Origin: Thalassotalea sp.
GTDB taxonomy: Bacteria > Pseudomonadota > Gammaproteobacteria > Enterobacterales > Alteromonadaceae
DNA length: 64,000 bases
Reading direction: 5' to 3'
NCBI GenBank assembly: GCA_022448425.1
Contig: JAKVCY010000195.1
Coordinates: 1 to 64,000, forward strand
Shown: positions 18,224 through 27,300 of the stretch, in pieces
Layout: the number at the start of each line of letters is the position of its first letter
How positions within the stretch are numbered: the stretch's first letter is position 1
Translations under genes and position numbers: made by a program
Notes under the pieces: generated by a model
Database searches by the model: none
What the model saw: the letters and a program-made list of their open reading frames with translations, nothing else
What the model was told of the DNA's origin: nothing

Positions 18224-18307
18224 TACTATAACCTTTTGCTAGACAATCTTTTAACTGATGCCCCTTCAATTGAATACTCGTTGTGATGACTTTAAACATT
18301 GTCCACG

Positions 18308-19264
18308 TTAAGCAATAGCGACATGTTCCAGTATATGGTCGATGACTTGATTGGTTGTAACGCCATCAGCTTCAGCTTGGTAGGTCAGTAACAGGCGGTG
18401 GCGCAGTACATTGTGCAGAACGGCTTGAACGTCTTCTGGACTGACAAAATCGCGACCGTGTAACCAAGCACGAGCACGAGAGCAGCGATCCAGTGCGATC
18501 GTCGCGCGAGGGCTCGCACCAAATGCTAGCCACTGTTTCAATTGGTCGTCATATTTCTCTGGCTGACGTGTCGCCATGATGAGGTCAACAATATACTGCT
18601 CAACAGCTTCAGCCATATGAATAGTTAGCACTTCCTTACGCGCAGTGAATATTTCTTCCTGCGATAAGGTACGCAATGGTTTAGTCTCTTCTTTTATCGC
18701 TTCACCACGGTTGAGCTTTAATATGGCTAATTCACTCGCCGCATCTGGGTAGTCGATGTCTAAGTGCATTAAAAAGCGATCCAACTGCGCCTCTGGCAGT
18801 GGGTACGTACCTTCTTGTTCGAGCGGATTTTGCGTTGCCATTACAAGAAATAGCTCCGGCAGCGGATAAGTGTTTCTACCGACTGTAATTTGACCTTCCG
18901 CCATTGCTTCTAACAATGCCGACTGGACTTTAGCAGGCGCGCGGTTAATTTCATCAGCGAGTACTAAATTGCGGAACAATGGGCCTGACTGAAACACGAA
19001 CGTTCCGTCTTCTGGACGATAGATATCAGTACCTGTTAAATCGGCGGGTAAAAGGTCTGGTGTAAACTGTACACGATGAAAATCTGCTTCAAGACCATCA
19101 GCTAACGCATTGACAGCACGGGTTTTTGCAAGTCCCGGAGGTCCTTCAACGATCAAGTGTCCGTCGGCGAGTAGGGCGATCAGTAGATTTTCTACTAAAG
19201 CTTGTTGGCCGATAATTTGTGACGATAAATGCGTTTTAAGGGCGGTAAAATGTTCTATGCTCAT
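18308..19264 (-). CDS. MoxR family AAA+ ATPase
   Basis: A 318-residue AAA+ protein. Walker A is GPPGLAKT, Walker B is LADEINRAP, and MATQNPLEQEGTYPLPEAQ with LDRFLMHLD marks sensor 1 and the MoxR-specific region. The C-terminal helical lid carries SPRATIALDRCSRARAWLHG. MoxR proteins act as chaperone-like ATPases for VWA or metal-dependent partners. It is the first gene of the leftward operon that continues through batD. It is transcribed divergently from fadI. Confidence 0.94.
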   Translation of the reverse strand: MSIEHFTALKTHLSSQIIGQQALVENLLIALLADGHLIVEGPPGLAKTRAVNALADGLEADFHRVQFTPDLLPADLTGTDIYRPEDGTFVFQSGPLFRNLVLADEINRAPAKVQSALLEAMAEGQITVGRNTYPLPELFLVMATQNPLEQEGTYPLPEAQLDRFLMHLDIDYPDAASELAILKLNRGEAIKEETKPLRTLSQEEIFTARKEVLTIHMAEAVEQYIVDLIMATRQPEKYDDQLKQWLAFGASPRATIALDRCSRARAWLHGRDFVSPEDVQAVLHNVLRHRLLLTYQAEADGVTTNQVIDHILEHVAIA

Positions 19265-19552
19265 AGCTAAATCTGTGCTTATTTGTAATTATTTTGTTGG
19301 TAAATCAAGTAGATTTTAAGACATTGCAATTTATATATGGTTCCAAGGGCTAAAAACAAGCTTTATCTTGTAAGAAATTATCGCAGCCTCATTGACCATT
19401 AGTTGGCTTTGAATGCGGGCATAACTTTATCCATATGCCAATTTCTTCGATACTCGGTTGCAATTGCGTTACCAGAATTCATTCTGATACTGCTATAAAG
19501 TAATGTTTTACTTCTTGTTTATTTCTGATTTACGTGCTGTAACAAGGCTTGG

Positions 19553-19580
19553 TTGAAAAAATTACTCTATCGGTTAGAAT
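19553..19580 (+). promoter_or_regulatory. Probable sigma-70 promoter of fadIJ
   Basis: TTGAAA at 19553-19558 and TAGAAT at 19575-19580 are 16 bases apart. Transcription would start about 8 bases before the FadR-like palindrome. Confidence 0.5.
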
Positions 19581-19594
19581 TGATTAAAATTCTC

Positions 19595-19609
19595 AGAGGT
19601 CTGACCTCT
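19595..19609 (+). promoter_or_regulatory. FadR-like operator upstream of fadI
   Basis: AGAGGTCTGACCTCT is a perfect 15-base palindrome centred on T19602. Its core GGTCTGACC matches the centre of the known FadR consensus (TGGTCNGACCA). It lies just downstream of the predicted fadI promoter, where a bound repressor would block transcription until acyl-CoA is present. Confidence 0.65.
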
Positions 19610-19623
19610 TAAAAGGAAGCATA

Positions 19624-20934
19624 ATGACAAAGTCTAAAACAATTATGACACCAACGGGGGAGCGCATTGCTATTGTTGCAGGTTTGCGTACACCGTTTGC
19701 AAAACAAGCGACCGCTTTTCACGGTGTTCCTGCCGTTGATTTAGGTAAGATGGTTGTAAACGAACTCATGCAAAAGCATGAAATTGATCCAAAAATTGTT
19801 GATCAATTAGTTTATGGTCAAGTAGTTCAAATGCCTGAAGCGCCAAACATTGCGCGTGAAATCGTGTTAGGTACTGGTATGAATGTTCACACAGATGCGT
19901 ATAGTGTCTCACGTGCTTGTGCAACGAGCTTCCAATCTACTGTAAACGTTGCTGAGTCTATCATGGCTGGTATCGTTGATGTCGGTATTGCTGGCGGTGC
20001 AGATTCATCATCAGTAGCACCAATTGGCGTGACAAAAAAATTGGCGCGCACCTTATTAGATCTATCAAAAGCAAAAACTATGGGTCAAAAGTTCTCGCTG
20101 ATTCGTCAGTTAGGCTTAAAAGACTTATTACCTGTGCCACCAGCTGTAGCTGAGTACTCGACTGGCTTGTCTATGGGACAAACAGCAGAACAGATGGCAA
20201 AAACTCACAACATTTCGCGTGAAGATCAAGATGCATTAGCGCATCGTTCACATGTGCTTGCAACCGAAAGTTGGGCTGCTGGCAAGCTTGATGGCGAAGT
20301 GATGGCAGCACACCCAGAACCTCATAAGACATTCATCGAGAAAGATAATTGCTTACGTGAAAACTCTGAATTAGCAGGTTATGCACGTTTGCGTCCTGTA
20401 TTCGATCGCAAGCATGGTTCAGTTACAGCAGCAAACAGTACAGCATTAACGGATGGCGCTTCTGCTATTTTATTAATGCGTGAAGGTCGTGCGAAAGAAC
20501 TTGGTTACAAACCATTGGGTTATATCAAGAGCTATGCTTTCGCCGCTATCGATGTTTGGGAAGACATGTTAATGGGACCAAGCTACGCAACTCCACTTGC
20601 GCTAGAACGTGCTGGCATGGAATTAAAAGACTTAACTTTAGTTGAGATGCATGAAGCATTTGCTGCGCAAGCGCTAGCGAATATGAAAATGTTTGGCTCG
20701 AAAAAGTTTGCGGAAGAGAAACTAGGCCGCAGTAATGCAATCGGTGAGATTGATATGGACAACTTTAACGTGATGGGCGGTTCATTAGCTTATGGTCACC
20801 CATTTGCTGCAACTGGCGCACGTTTAATCACACAAACATTAAATGAATTGAATCGTCGTGGTGGTGGTGTTGGTTTAACAACTGCATGTGCCGCTGGCGG
20901 CCTAGGCGCAGCAATGATCGTGGAGACAGACTAA
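19624..20934 (+). CDS. fadI: 3-ketoacyl-CoA thiolase, anaerobic-type complex beta subunit
   Basis: Catalyses the thiolytic last step of fatty-acid beta-oxidation. The 436 residues match E. coli FadI. The catalytic cysteine is in [11 protein letters not shown], the histidine in YGHPFAATG, and the second cysteine in [21 protein letters not shown] is the usual active-site loop. AGGAAGC precedes the ATG. Its stop codon shares a base with the fadJ start (TAATG), so the two subunits are translationally coupled. A FadR-like palindrome lies upstream. Confidence 0.96.
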   Translation: MTKSKTIMTPTGERIAIVAGLRTPFAKQATAFHGVPAVDLGKMVVNELMQKHEIDPKIVDQLVYGQVVQMPEAPNIAREIVLGTGMNVHTDAYSVSRACATSFQSTVNVAESIMAGIVDVGIAGGADSSSVAPIGVTKKLARTLLDLSKAKTMGQKFSLIRQLGLKDLLPVPPAVAEYSTGLSMGQTAEQMAKTHNISREDQDALAHRSHVLATESWAAGKLDGEVMAAHPEPHKTFIEKDNCLRENSELAGYARLRPVFDRKHGSVTAANSTALTDGASAILLMREGRAKELGYKPLGYIKSYAFAAIDVWEDMLMGPSYATPLALERAGMELKDLTLVEMHEAFAAQALANMKMFGSKKFAEEKLGRSNAIGEIDMDNFNVMGGSLAYGHPFAATGARLITQTLNELNRRGGGVGLTTACAAGGLGAAMIVETD

Positions 20935-23078
20935 TGACTGAGCAAGTAGATAACAGCGTATTTTCTATTGAGCGCCAAGAAAATGGTATTGCTCACTTAG
21001 TAATGGATGTAAAAGGCGACACCATGAACACGCTAAAAGGCGAGTTCGGTGAGCAAATTACAGCGATCTTAAAAGAATTAAAAGATGATAGCGGTATAAC
21101 GGGTATTGTTGTTACAAGTGGTAAGCCGGATTCATTTGTTGCTGGCGCCGACATCAACATGCTGGCGAGCTGTCAAACAGCTGAAGAAGCAACAACGCTT
21201 TCACGACAGGGCCAAATGGTTTTCGATCAGATGGAAAACTTTCCTAAGCCTATCGTTGCGGCAATTAACGGTGCTTGTCTAGGCGGTGGTTTAGAGCTCG
21301 CGCTTGCGTGCCACACGCGTATTTGTAGCGACAACCCGAAAACTGCTTTAGGTGTACCAGAAGTTCAGCTTGGTCTATTGCCAGGTGGTGGTGGTACGCA
21401 ACGCTTACCGAAGCTAGTCGGTATCCAAAAAGCCTTAGATATGATGCTAACAGGCAAACAGCTTCGTGCTAAACAAGCATTGAAAGCGGGCTTAGTTGAC
21501 GATGTTGTACCTAATTCTATTTTGGTCGAAACAGCCGAAAAAGTGGCATTAAAAGGCAAAGTTAAACGCAAGCCGTTGAAGCGTTCTTTGATGGATAAAG
21601 TGCTTGAGGGCAATGCCTTTGGCCGTAAGGTGGTTTTCGATCAAGCAACTAAATCTGTTTTAGGCAAAACAAAGGGGAATTATCCTGCGCCGCTTAAAAT
21701 TATTGATTGTGTTCGTGTTGGAGCAGAACGCTCTCCAGCAATGGGTTATCAAGTAGAAGCAGATCATTTTGGCCACCTTGTAATGACGCCTGAATCAGAG
21801 CAGCTTCGCAATTTATTCTTCGCTACCACAGATATGAAAAAAGAAGATGGTGTAGAAGGCATTAAGCCAGAAGAAGTTACCAAAGCAGCTGTCCTTGGTG
21901 GTGGTTTGATGGGGGGCGGTATTGCTTTTGTTACAGCTACTAAAGCTAAAGTACCTGTTCGTGTGAAAGATATTGCACATAACGGTATCAACGCAGCCCT
22001 TAAATACAGCTACGATATCTTGAATAAGAAAGTGAAACGTCGCTTTATGCGCCATAGCGAAATGCAAAAGCAGATGGCAGCGATTACCGGCACATTAGAT
22101 TATTCAGGTTTCAAAGATTCAGACATTGTGGTTGAAGCAGTATTTGAAGATTTGAGTTTGAAGCAAAAAATGGTGGCTGACGTTGAAGCAAACTGTAGTG
22201 AAAAAACTATTTTTGCGAGTAACACATCTAGCCTGCCAATAGGTCAGATTGCTGCAAATGCAGAACGTCCAGAAAACGTGATAGGTCTTCACTACTTCTC
22301 GCCTGTTGATAAGATGCCGTTGGCTGAAATTATCGCTCACGAAAAATCATCAGATCAAACTATCTCAACAACGGTAGCTTTTGCCAAGAAGCAAGGTAAG
22401 ACGCCAATTGTTGTTCAAGACAAAGCGGGCTTCTTCGTTAACCGTATTTTAGCGCCATACATGAATGAAGCAGCGTTGATTCTGCTTGAAGGCGAGCCGA
22501 TTGAAAAAGTTGATAAAGCACTTGTTAAGTTTGGTTTCCCTGTTGGTCCAATGCAATTACTAGACGAAGTAGGTATTGATGTTGGTGCCAAAATTGGTCC
22601 GATTCTAAAAGCTGAATTAGGTGATCGCTTCACAACACCAGATGCTTTTGGCCGATTAATTGATGATGGTCGTTTGGGTAAGAAAGCCAACAAAGGCTTC
22701 TACTTATACGGCAAAGCGGCGAAGAAAGGTAAGAAGCAAGTCGATGAGTCTATCTATCAGTTATTAGGAATTACACCGGCAGGTAAAATGTCTGAAGATG
22801 ACATCGCTAAGCGTTGTGTATATATGATGCTAAATGAAGCAGTACGTTGTTTGGATGAAGGTATCGTTCGTAATGCTCGAGATGGCGATATTGGTTCAAT
22901 CTTTGGCATTGGTTTCCCGCCATTCCTAGGTGGTCCTTACCGTTACATTGATGAAGTTGGCGCAACAAATATCGTAAGCCAGTTAAACCAATGGGCAAAT
23001 CAATATGGTGATCGTTATAAACCTTGTGATGCTTTAGTCGCAATGGCTGAGAATGGTAAAACCTGCTACGACGCGTAA
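20934..23078 (+). CDS. fadJ: Multifunctional fatty-acid oxidation complex alpha subunit
   Basis: Enoyl-CoA hydratase plus 3-hydroxyacyl-CoA dehydrogenase (and isomerase/epimerase). The crotonase domain occupies about 1-190, with AGADINML and the oxyanion-hole region GACLGGGLELALACHTR. The NAD-binding domain starts near 315 at VLGGGLMGGGIAF, a GxGxxG-like motif read GGGLMGGG, and carries the catalytic region IGLHYFSPVDKMPLAEII. I start it at the ATG overlapping the fadI stop: this gives 714 residues, equal to E. coli FadJ. The frame is open further upstream only inside fadI. A strong terminator follows. Confidence 0.96.
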   Translation: MTEQVDNSVFSIERQENGIAHLVMDVKGDTMNTLKGEFGEQITAILKELKDDSGITGIVVTSGKPDSFVAGADINMLASCQTAEEATTLSRQGQMVFDQMENFPKPIVAAINGACLGGGLELALACHTRICSDNPKTALGVPEVQLGLLPGGGGTQRLPKLVGIQKALDMMLTGKQLRAKQALKAGLVDDVVPNSILVETAEKVALKGKVKRKPLKRSLMDKVLEGNAFGRKVVFDQATKSVLGKTKGNYPAPLKIIDCVRVGAERSPAMGYQVEADHFGHLVMTPESEQLRNLFFATTDMKKEDGVEGIKPEEVTKAAVLGGGLMGGGIAFVTATKAKVPVRVKDIAHNGINAALKYSYDILNKKVKRRFMRHSEMQKQMAAITGTLDYSGFKDSDIVVEAVFEDLSLKQKMVADVEANCSEKTIFASNTSSLPIGQIAANAERPENVIGLHYFSPVDKMPLAEIIAHEKSSDQTISTTVAFAKKQGKTPIVVQDKAGFFVNRILAPYMNEAALILLEGEPIEKVDKALVKFGFPVGPMQLLDEVGIDVGAKIGPILKAELGDRFTTPDAFGRLIDDGRLGKKANKGFYLYGKAAKKGKKQVDESIYQLLGITPAGKMSEDDIAKRCVYMMLNEAVRCLDEGIVRNARDGDIGSIFGIGFPPFLGGPYRYIDEVGATNIVSQLNQWANQYGDRYKPCDALVAMAENGKTCYDA

Positions 23079-23127
23079 TTGAAGAACCTATGCGGTAATA
23101 ATTGCCGCTTGAGCGGCATGTTAGATT

Positions 23128-23156
23128 AAAAAAGAGGCAATCATTGCCTCTTTTTT
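23128..23156 (+). terminator. Intrinsic terminator of fadIJ
   Basis: A-run plus GAGGCAA, loop TCA, then TTGCCTC plus T-run form a perfect 13-bp hairpin. A smaller GCCGC/GCGGC hairpin lies just before it at 23104-23117. Confidence 0.9.
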
Positions 23157-23334
23157 GTATTTATCGTTTGTGTATAAAACGTCCTAAATACTTTCAAAAA
23201 TTAATCAGTTTTGATATTATTCTCGCCGCTTTATTAGGGTCATTACTCTAATTGTTAGATTGTTAGATTTACTATTTTAGGGCTTAAAAGCTCTCTCTAT
23301 TTCGTTTCTCTTATTGAATATCGGCAAGTGTAGT

Positions 23335-23535
23335 ATGTTGTTACTTTTGTTATTAGTTAGTTTAGTTAGCGGGATTTTCTTTTACTGTCAGGCATTGTCT
23401 AGTGGCTTAGGGCGACGCAGATGGACTGTGGGCGGTTTAATTCTTGGACCGGTGCTTTGGCCTATGTTCTGTATGCAAAAGCGCATGAAGCTTAACAAGG
23501 CGTTCGGATTGGATTGTTTGATTTTCCGTGCTTAG
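23335..23535 (+). CDS. Small hydrophobic protein of unknown function, 66 aa
   Basis: Begins with MLLLLLLVSLVSGIFFYCQA, a membrane helix, continues with a positively charged GLGRRRW stretch, a second hydrophobic segment (GGLILGPVLWPMF), and a polar end with KRMKLNKAFG. The two hydrophobic segments suggest a small inner-membrane protein. No strong Shine-Dalgarno is visible and an upstream TTG at 23314 is an alternative start. The composition looks protein-like rather than random, but I do not recognise a named family. It is convergent with the repeat-peptide genes. Confidence 0.55.
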   Translation: MLLLLLLVSLVSGIFFYCQALSSGLGRRRWTVGGLILGPVLWPMFCMQKRMKLNKAFGLDCLIFRA

Positions 23536-23685
23536 CTAGTGACAGGTTGTTTATTGCTTCTATCGCAGAGAAAAGAGTTCTAGACGTTTAGTCTGAATTT
23601 TTTTGGATTGAGAGGGGGGAATAATATTCCTAGCGGTCAATACGCTAACATCCGTGTAGCATATTCCGAATTATACAAGAGATTG

Positions 23686-23790
23686 TTACTTCCACCAGTC
23701 AGTGGCAGGCATCTCTTTGATTTCAATTGACTTGGCAATATTATTTTCTTTTTTTACGTCAGTGAATAGTGACTTGAGTAGTTTAATCAT
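23686..23790 (-). CDS. 34-aa peptide ORF coupled to the nonapeptide-repeat gene
   Basis: The ATG overlaps the TAA of the upstream repeat gene (TAATG), a classic coupling arrangement. The peptide begins MIKLLKSLFTDVKKENN and ends EMPATDWWK: a short amphipathic basic N-terminal helix, then an acidic/basic middle, then a Trp-Trp-Lys end. It has no cysteine and no obvious membrane segment. I recognise no family. It is too short for ordinary gene callers. The stop is followed by no clear terminator before the convergent small gene. Confidence 0.5.
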   Translation of the reverse strand: MIKLLKSLFTDVKKENNIAKSIEIKEMPATDWWK

Positions 23791-24032
23791 TAGATACGCA
23801 CCTGCTTCTTAACATTACCGATACGCACCTGCTTCTTAACATTACCGATACGTACTTGCTTCTTAACATTACCGATACGCACTTGCTTCTTAACATTACC
23901 GATACGCACTTGCTTTTTAACGTTACCGACAAGCTGTTCTTGGCTTGCAGATTCTATAACGTTGTTTTCAAGAGCAGTTTCCGCTGGTGAAGTTAATGCT
24001 AATACGGCTGACATTACTAACTCAGTTAACAT
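23790..24032 (-). CDS. 80-aa protein with five tandem GNVKKQVRI nonapeptides
   Basis: An N-terminal 35-residue part (MLTELVMSAVLALTSPAETA, then a Glu/Asn/Gln-rich stretch) is followed by exactly five copies of GNVKKQVRI ending at the stop codon. AAGGA lies seven bases before the ATG, a good ribosome-binding site. The copies differ at the DNA level only at synonymous third positions (AAA/AAG, AAC/AAT, CAA/CAG, GTA/GTG), which argues that the peptide is under selection. The repeats are basic (Lys, Lys, Arg), with Val/Val/Ile in regular places. The N-terminal part is mildly hydrophobic but lacks a positively charged signal-peptide start. Function unknown; a cleaved repeat peptide, a nucleic-acid-binding repeat or a small beta-structured protein are possibilities. 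Confidence 0.72.
   Translation of the reverse strand: MLTELVMSAVLALTSPAETALENNVIESASQEQLVGNVKKQVRIGNVKKQVRIGNVKKQVRIGNVKKQVRIGNVKKQVRI
23793..23927 (-). repeat. Five direct tandem repeats of 27 bp
   Basis: Units at 23793-23819, 23820-23846, 23847-23873, 23874-23900 and 23901-23927. The first two listed are identical; the others differ at one to four positions, all silent in the coding frame. Each unit encodes one nonapeptide, so copy-number change keeps the frame. Confidence 0.95.
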
Positions 24033-24079
24033 AGTATTTTCCTTGTGGTTTATTGTTATTACGCCACTAGGTATGCTAG

Positions 24080-24108
24080 ATATATGCCAGTTGAGTCTTA
24101 ATGTGCAA
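24080..24108 (-). promoter_or_regulatory. Candidate promoter for the nonapeptide-repeat gene
   Basis: On the minus strand TTGCAC (24103-24108) is followed after 17 bases by ATATAT (24080-24085). This would give a leader of about 40 bases before the ATG at 24032. The -10 is only moderately good. Confidence 0.35.
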
Positions 24109-24174
24109 ACTTAGAATATATTTAACTAAAACAATTGCTTACATTGGCGTTTGAATGTGTTTTGTTTTTTGACG

Positions 24175-24239
24175 CATACACTTATATAAAAGCGGCAATG
24201 GTCAAATTAATGACATTGCCGCTTTTATGTAAGTGTATG
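24175..24239. repeat. 26-bp inverted repeat (one mismatch), possible terminator
   Basis: The arms 24175-24200 and 24214-24239 are reverse complements except for one base, around a 13-base loop. The inner part is GCGGCAATG/CATTGCCGC. It lies about 130 bases past the stop of the leftward GGDEF/EAL gene. A terminator or a small mobile-repeat relic are both possible; no target-site duplication is seen. Confidence 0.75.
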
Positions 24240-24366
24240 GAATTTGGGGTTAATTTAGTTCTTTGGGAACTGCTCGGCAGTTATGAAGTTAGACCTTAAT
24301 ACTATGCCGAAAATGTTGAACGTGTGTTTATTACATGCTTAACCACTTACTCAACTAAATGCAAAA

Positions 24367-27300
24367 CTATGATTGCAGCTTACTGGTTGAGTTATCGGTT
24401 ATTTGATAGCTCAATAAATACTTCTGGAATTCTGGTTCTGGTAGCGGTTTACTGTACAAATAACCTTGTAGTTGCTCACAACCAAGACCTGATAAGAAGT
24501 TGAGTTGGTTATTGTTTTCAACGCCTTCTGCAACGACTTGCATTCCCAAGTTATGAGCAATCGTGACAATGGTTGCAACCATGTTCCTGCCTTGCTCGGA
24601 GACTTCAATATCATCTACGAATGCTTTGTCGATCTTAAGCGTATTGAGCGGGAACTTCTTAAGATAAGCAAGTGAAGAGTAGCCAGTACCAAAGTCATCT
24701 AGAGACAAATGTATACCCATAGCACGAATTTGCAACATGGTATCGATTGCCTCTTGCGGTGAGTCCATTACTGTACCTTCAGTAATTTCAAGCTCTAGAT
24801 ATTTAGCAGGTAGTTGGCTTTCTTGTAAAATTGCAGAAATGGTTTTAACTAAATTAGGCTGAGTAAACTGAACAGCTGACAAGTTAACCGCAACCCGGCC
24901 GTCAAATAGACCTGCGTCAACCCAACGTTTGGCGGCATAACAAGACTTTCTTAGAACTACTTCACCAATATCTATGATTTGTCCTGTTTCTTCTGAAACT
25001 GGAATAAACACGAGCGGGCTGATAACGCCCTTGGTTGGGGTTTCAAAGCGGACAAGTGCCTCCATACCGGCAATCTTGCCTGTCGCGATGTCAATTTTGG
25101 GCTGATAAAACACGGAAAATAGACCGTCTTTCAAACCATGGCGAATCAGGGTCTCTACCTGAATGCGCTGAACAGCTTCTTTATTCATGGAGTCGCTGAA
25201 AAATTGATAACGGTTACCGCCGTTATTTTTAGCATGGTACATTGCGGTGTCTGCATTTTTCAAAAGCTCTTGTGGGGTAGCACCATCTTCAGGGTTGAGC
25301 ACGATACCAATACTGCTGAACAATACGAGTTCTTGATTCTTAACTTTTAAAGGTAGAGCGATCAGTTTAAGAATACTTTTTGCTAGCGAAGTAATTGTGT
25401 GAATATCGTTTGTATTCTCGATAATCACACTGAACTCATCACCACCCAGACGGTAAACGCTGGTTCGCTTACTAGCGATTTTACTGATGCGTTTAGCAAC
25501 TTCGATAAGGATACTATCACCCACTTGGTGGCCCATCGAATCGTTGATTTTCTTGAAGTTGTCTAAATCAAAAACAAGCAGTGCATGTGGCACCTTGCTT
25601 TTCATTAGCTTTAGTTGGTTTGCTTGGAAGAAAGAACGGTTAGGTAAGCCTGTTAGTGTATCTGAGTTAGCTAGTCTTCTTAGATCTGCGTCAGTTTTCT
25701 TGCGTTCTGTGATATCCGAAAATACACCCACAAAATGCGAAATATTATTGCCGCCATCTCTAATTACATCGAGAGTTAGATCTGTGTAATAGGTCTCATC
25801 GTTATTGCGCTTACTTTCGATTTCACCTTGCCAGTTACCATTAACTACTAAATGCTTTTTGATCGATTGAGTAAAAGTGTCAGGGTAGCGCTCAAACTTA
25901 AGAGATTTTCCTAACATTTCAGCTTTGCTGCGGCCAGTTATACGGACGAATGATTTATTGACGTCTACGATGGTAAATCGACGATCATAAATAACAACGG
26001 CATCTGAGATGTTCTCGATACACTTAGCAAATAGCTTTAAGCGTTCTTCAGCTTTCTTGATGTGAGAAATGTCTTTTAAAGTACCCGTCATCCGAGACGG
26101 TTGATCATTCTCACCTCGTTCAACGACTTTACCACGATCAAGAACCCAGACCCATTGATTGTTCTTATTCTTTACGCGATACGTAGTCTCAAAATGCTCT
26201 GTTTCTTGATCGAAGTGTGCATTTAGCGCGTCTTTAACGTGGTCTAAATCATTCGGGTGGATGTTAGTTTGATCTGTCCCTACGTTACGAGTACCGTCTT
26301 GCGGAAAGTCTAGAATGCCCCAAATATTTGAGCGGAATATCTTTTTGGTTTTGATATTCCAATCCCACATTTCATCACCGCTTCCCCATAAAGAAAGCTT
26401 TAATCGCTCTTCACTTTGCTTAATTTGGCTGTGGTATCGCTGTCTATGCCTTAATTGTTGCAAAAAGTATAAAAGTAGTAATGACAGCACTAAGCTATAT
26501 ACGGCAATGGCGCCTTTACCTAACCACCAAGGGGGTAAGATGGTCATTTTTAAATCTGTGCTTCGCTTCTCTCTTGGGTTAAATGTGTCAAACACTTCTA
26601 CTTTAAAGGTGTAATCACCTGGGCTAAGGTTTGTGTAGGTTGCGCTGCGGTTATATATATCTGTTTCGATCCACTCTTCTTCTAAGCCGTCTAATCGATA
26701 TCGGTATGCTGTCTGGTTGGCGAACTTATTTAGTGGCGAAGCAAAACTAAGCTTTAGTGGGAACTGTTTGTATGCAACATTTATATGATCAATTGTACTC
26801 GGGTTGCCCTCAAGTTCGATAGAGGTAAGGGACTTATTTGCGATTGAGATGTCTGTAATTATTGGCGCTGAAAGAGATTGTTTCGTCTTTAAAATTGACT
26901 CTGGAGATAGTTTGAAATAGCCATTAGAGCTACCAAATATTATGTCACCTTCTCTTGTTTTCAATGAGGAGCCGAAGATGAATTCACTATTTGGAGCGTT
27001 GAAATCAGAATCTACTCGTCGCACTGTCATTAGTGAAGTGTCGATTACAGAAATGCCTTTATTACTGCCAATCCAAGCATTGCCATCATTGTCTATGACT
27101 ACATCCGAAATATAGTTATTTATTAGTTGGTTGTTTTCGTTAAATAAATAACTCTTAGTCAAATCTAGTGAAATCGCTAATAATCCGTGACTACCAGAGT
27201 TTAACCAATAGTATTCAGAAGACTGCTTGATACTAGTTGCAATAAAACTACCGCGACCAATGGAGCTTAACGACAATACAAAAGTAAATTTGTCCGCGTT

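Larger units (their letters stand above)
19265..19623. other. Divergent intergenic region between moxR and fadI
   Basis: No gene is visible. It holds the fadI promoter and FadR-like site described separately, and must hold the leftward moxR/Bat promoter, which I could not place with confidence. Confidence 0.5.
24033..24366. other. Intergenic region upstream of the repeat-peptide gene
   Basis: No gene is visible. It holds a 26-bp inverted repeat (24175-24239) and a candidate leftward promoter (24080-24108), and receives the 3' end of the large GGDEF/EAL gene. Confidence 0.6.

Noticed and set aside
23793..23927. Tandem 27-bp repeats considered as a CRISPR array
   Set aside because: The units are directly abutting with no spacers, no cas genes are near, and they code in frame for a repeated peptide.
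24175..24239. Inverted repeat considered as a complete MITE
   Set aside because: The flanking bases show no target-site duplication and the element is only 65 bp; left as an unexplained repeat.
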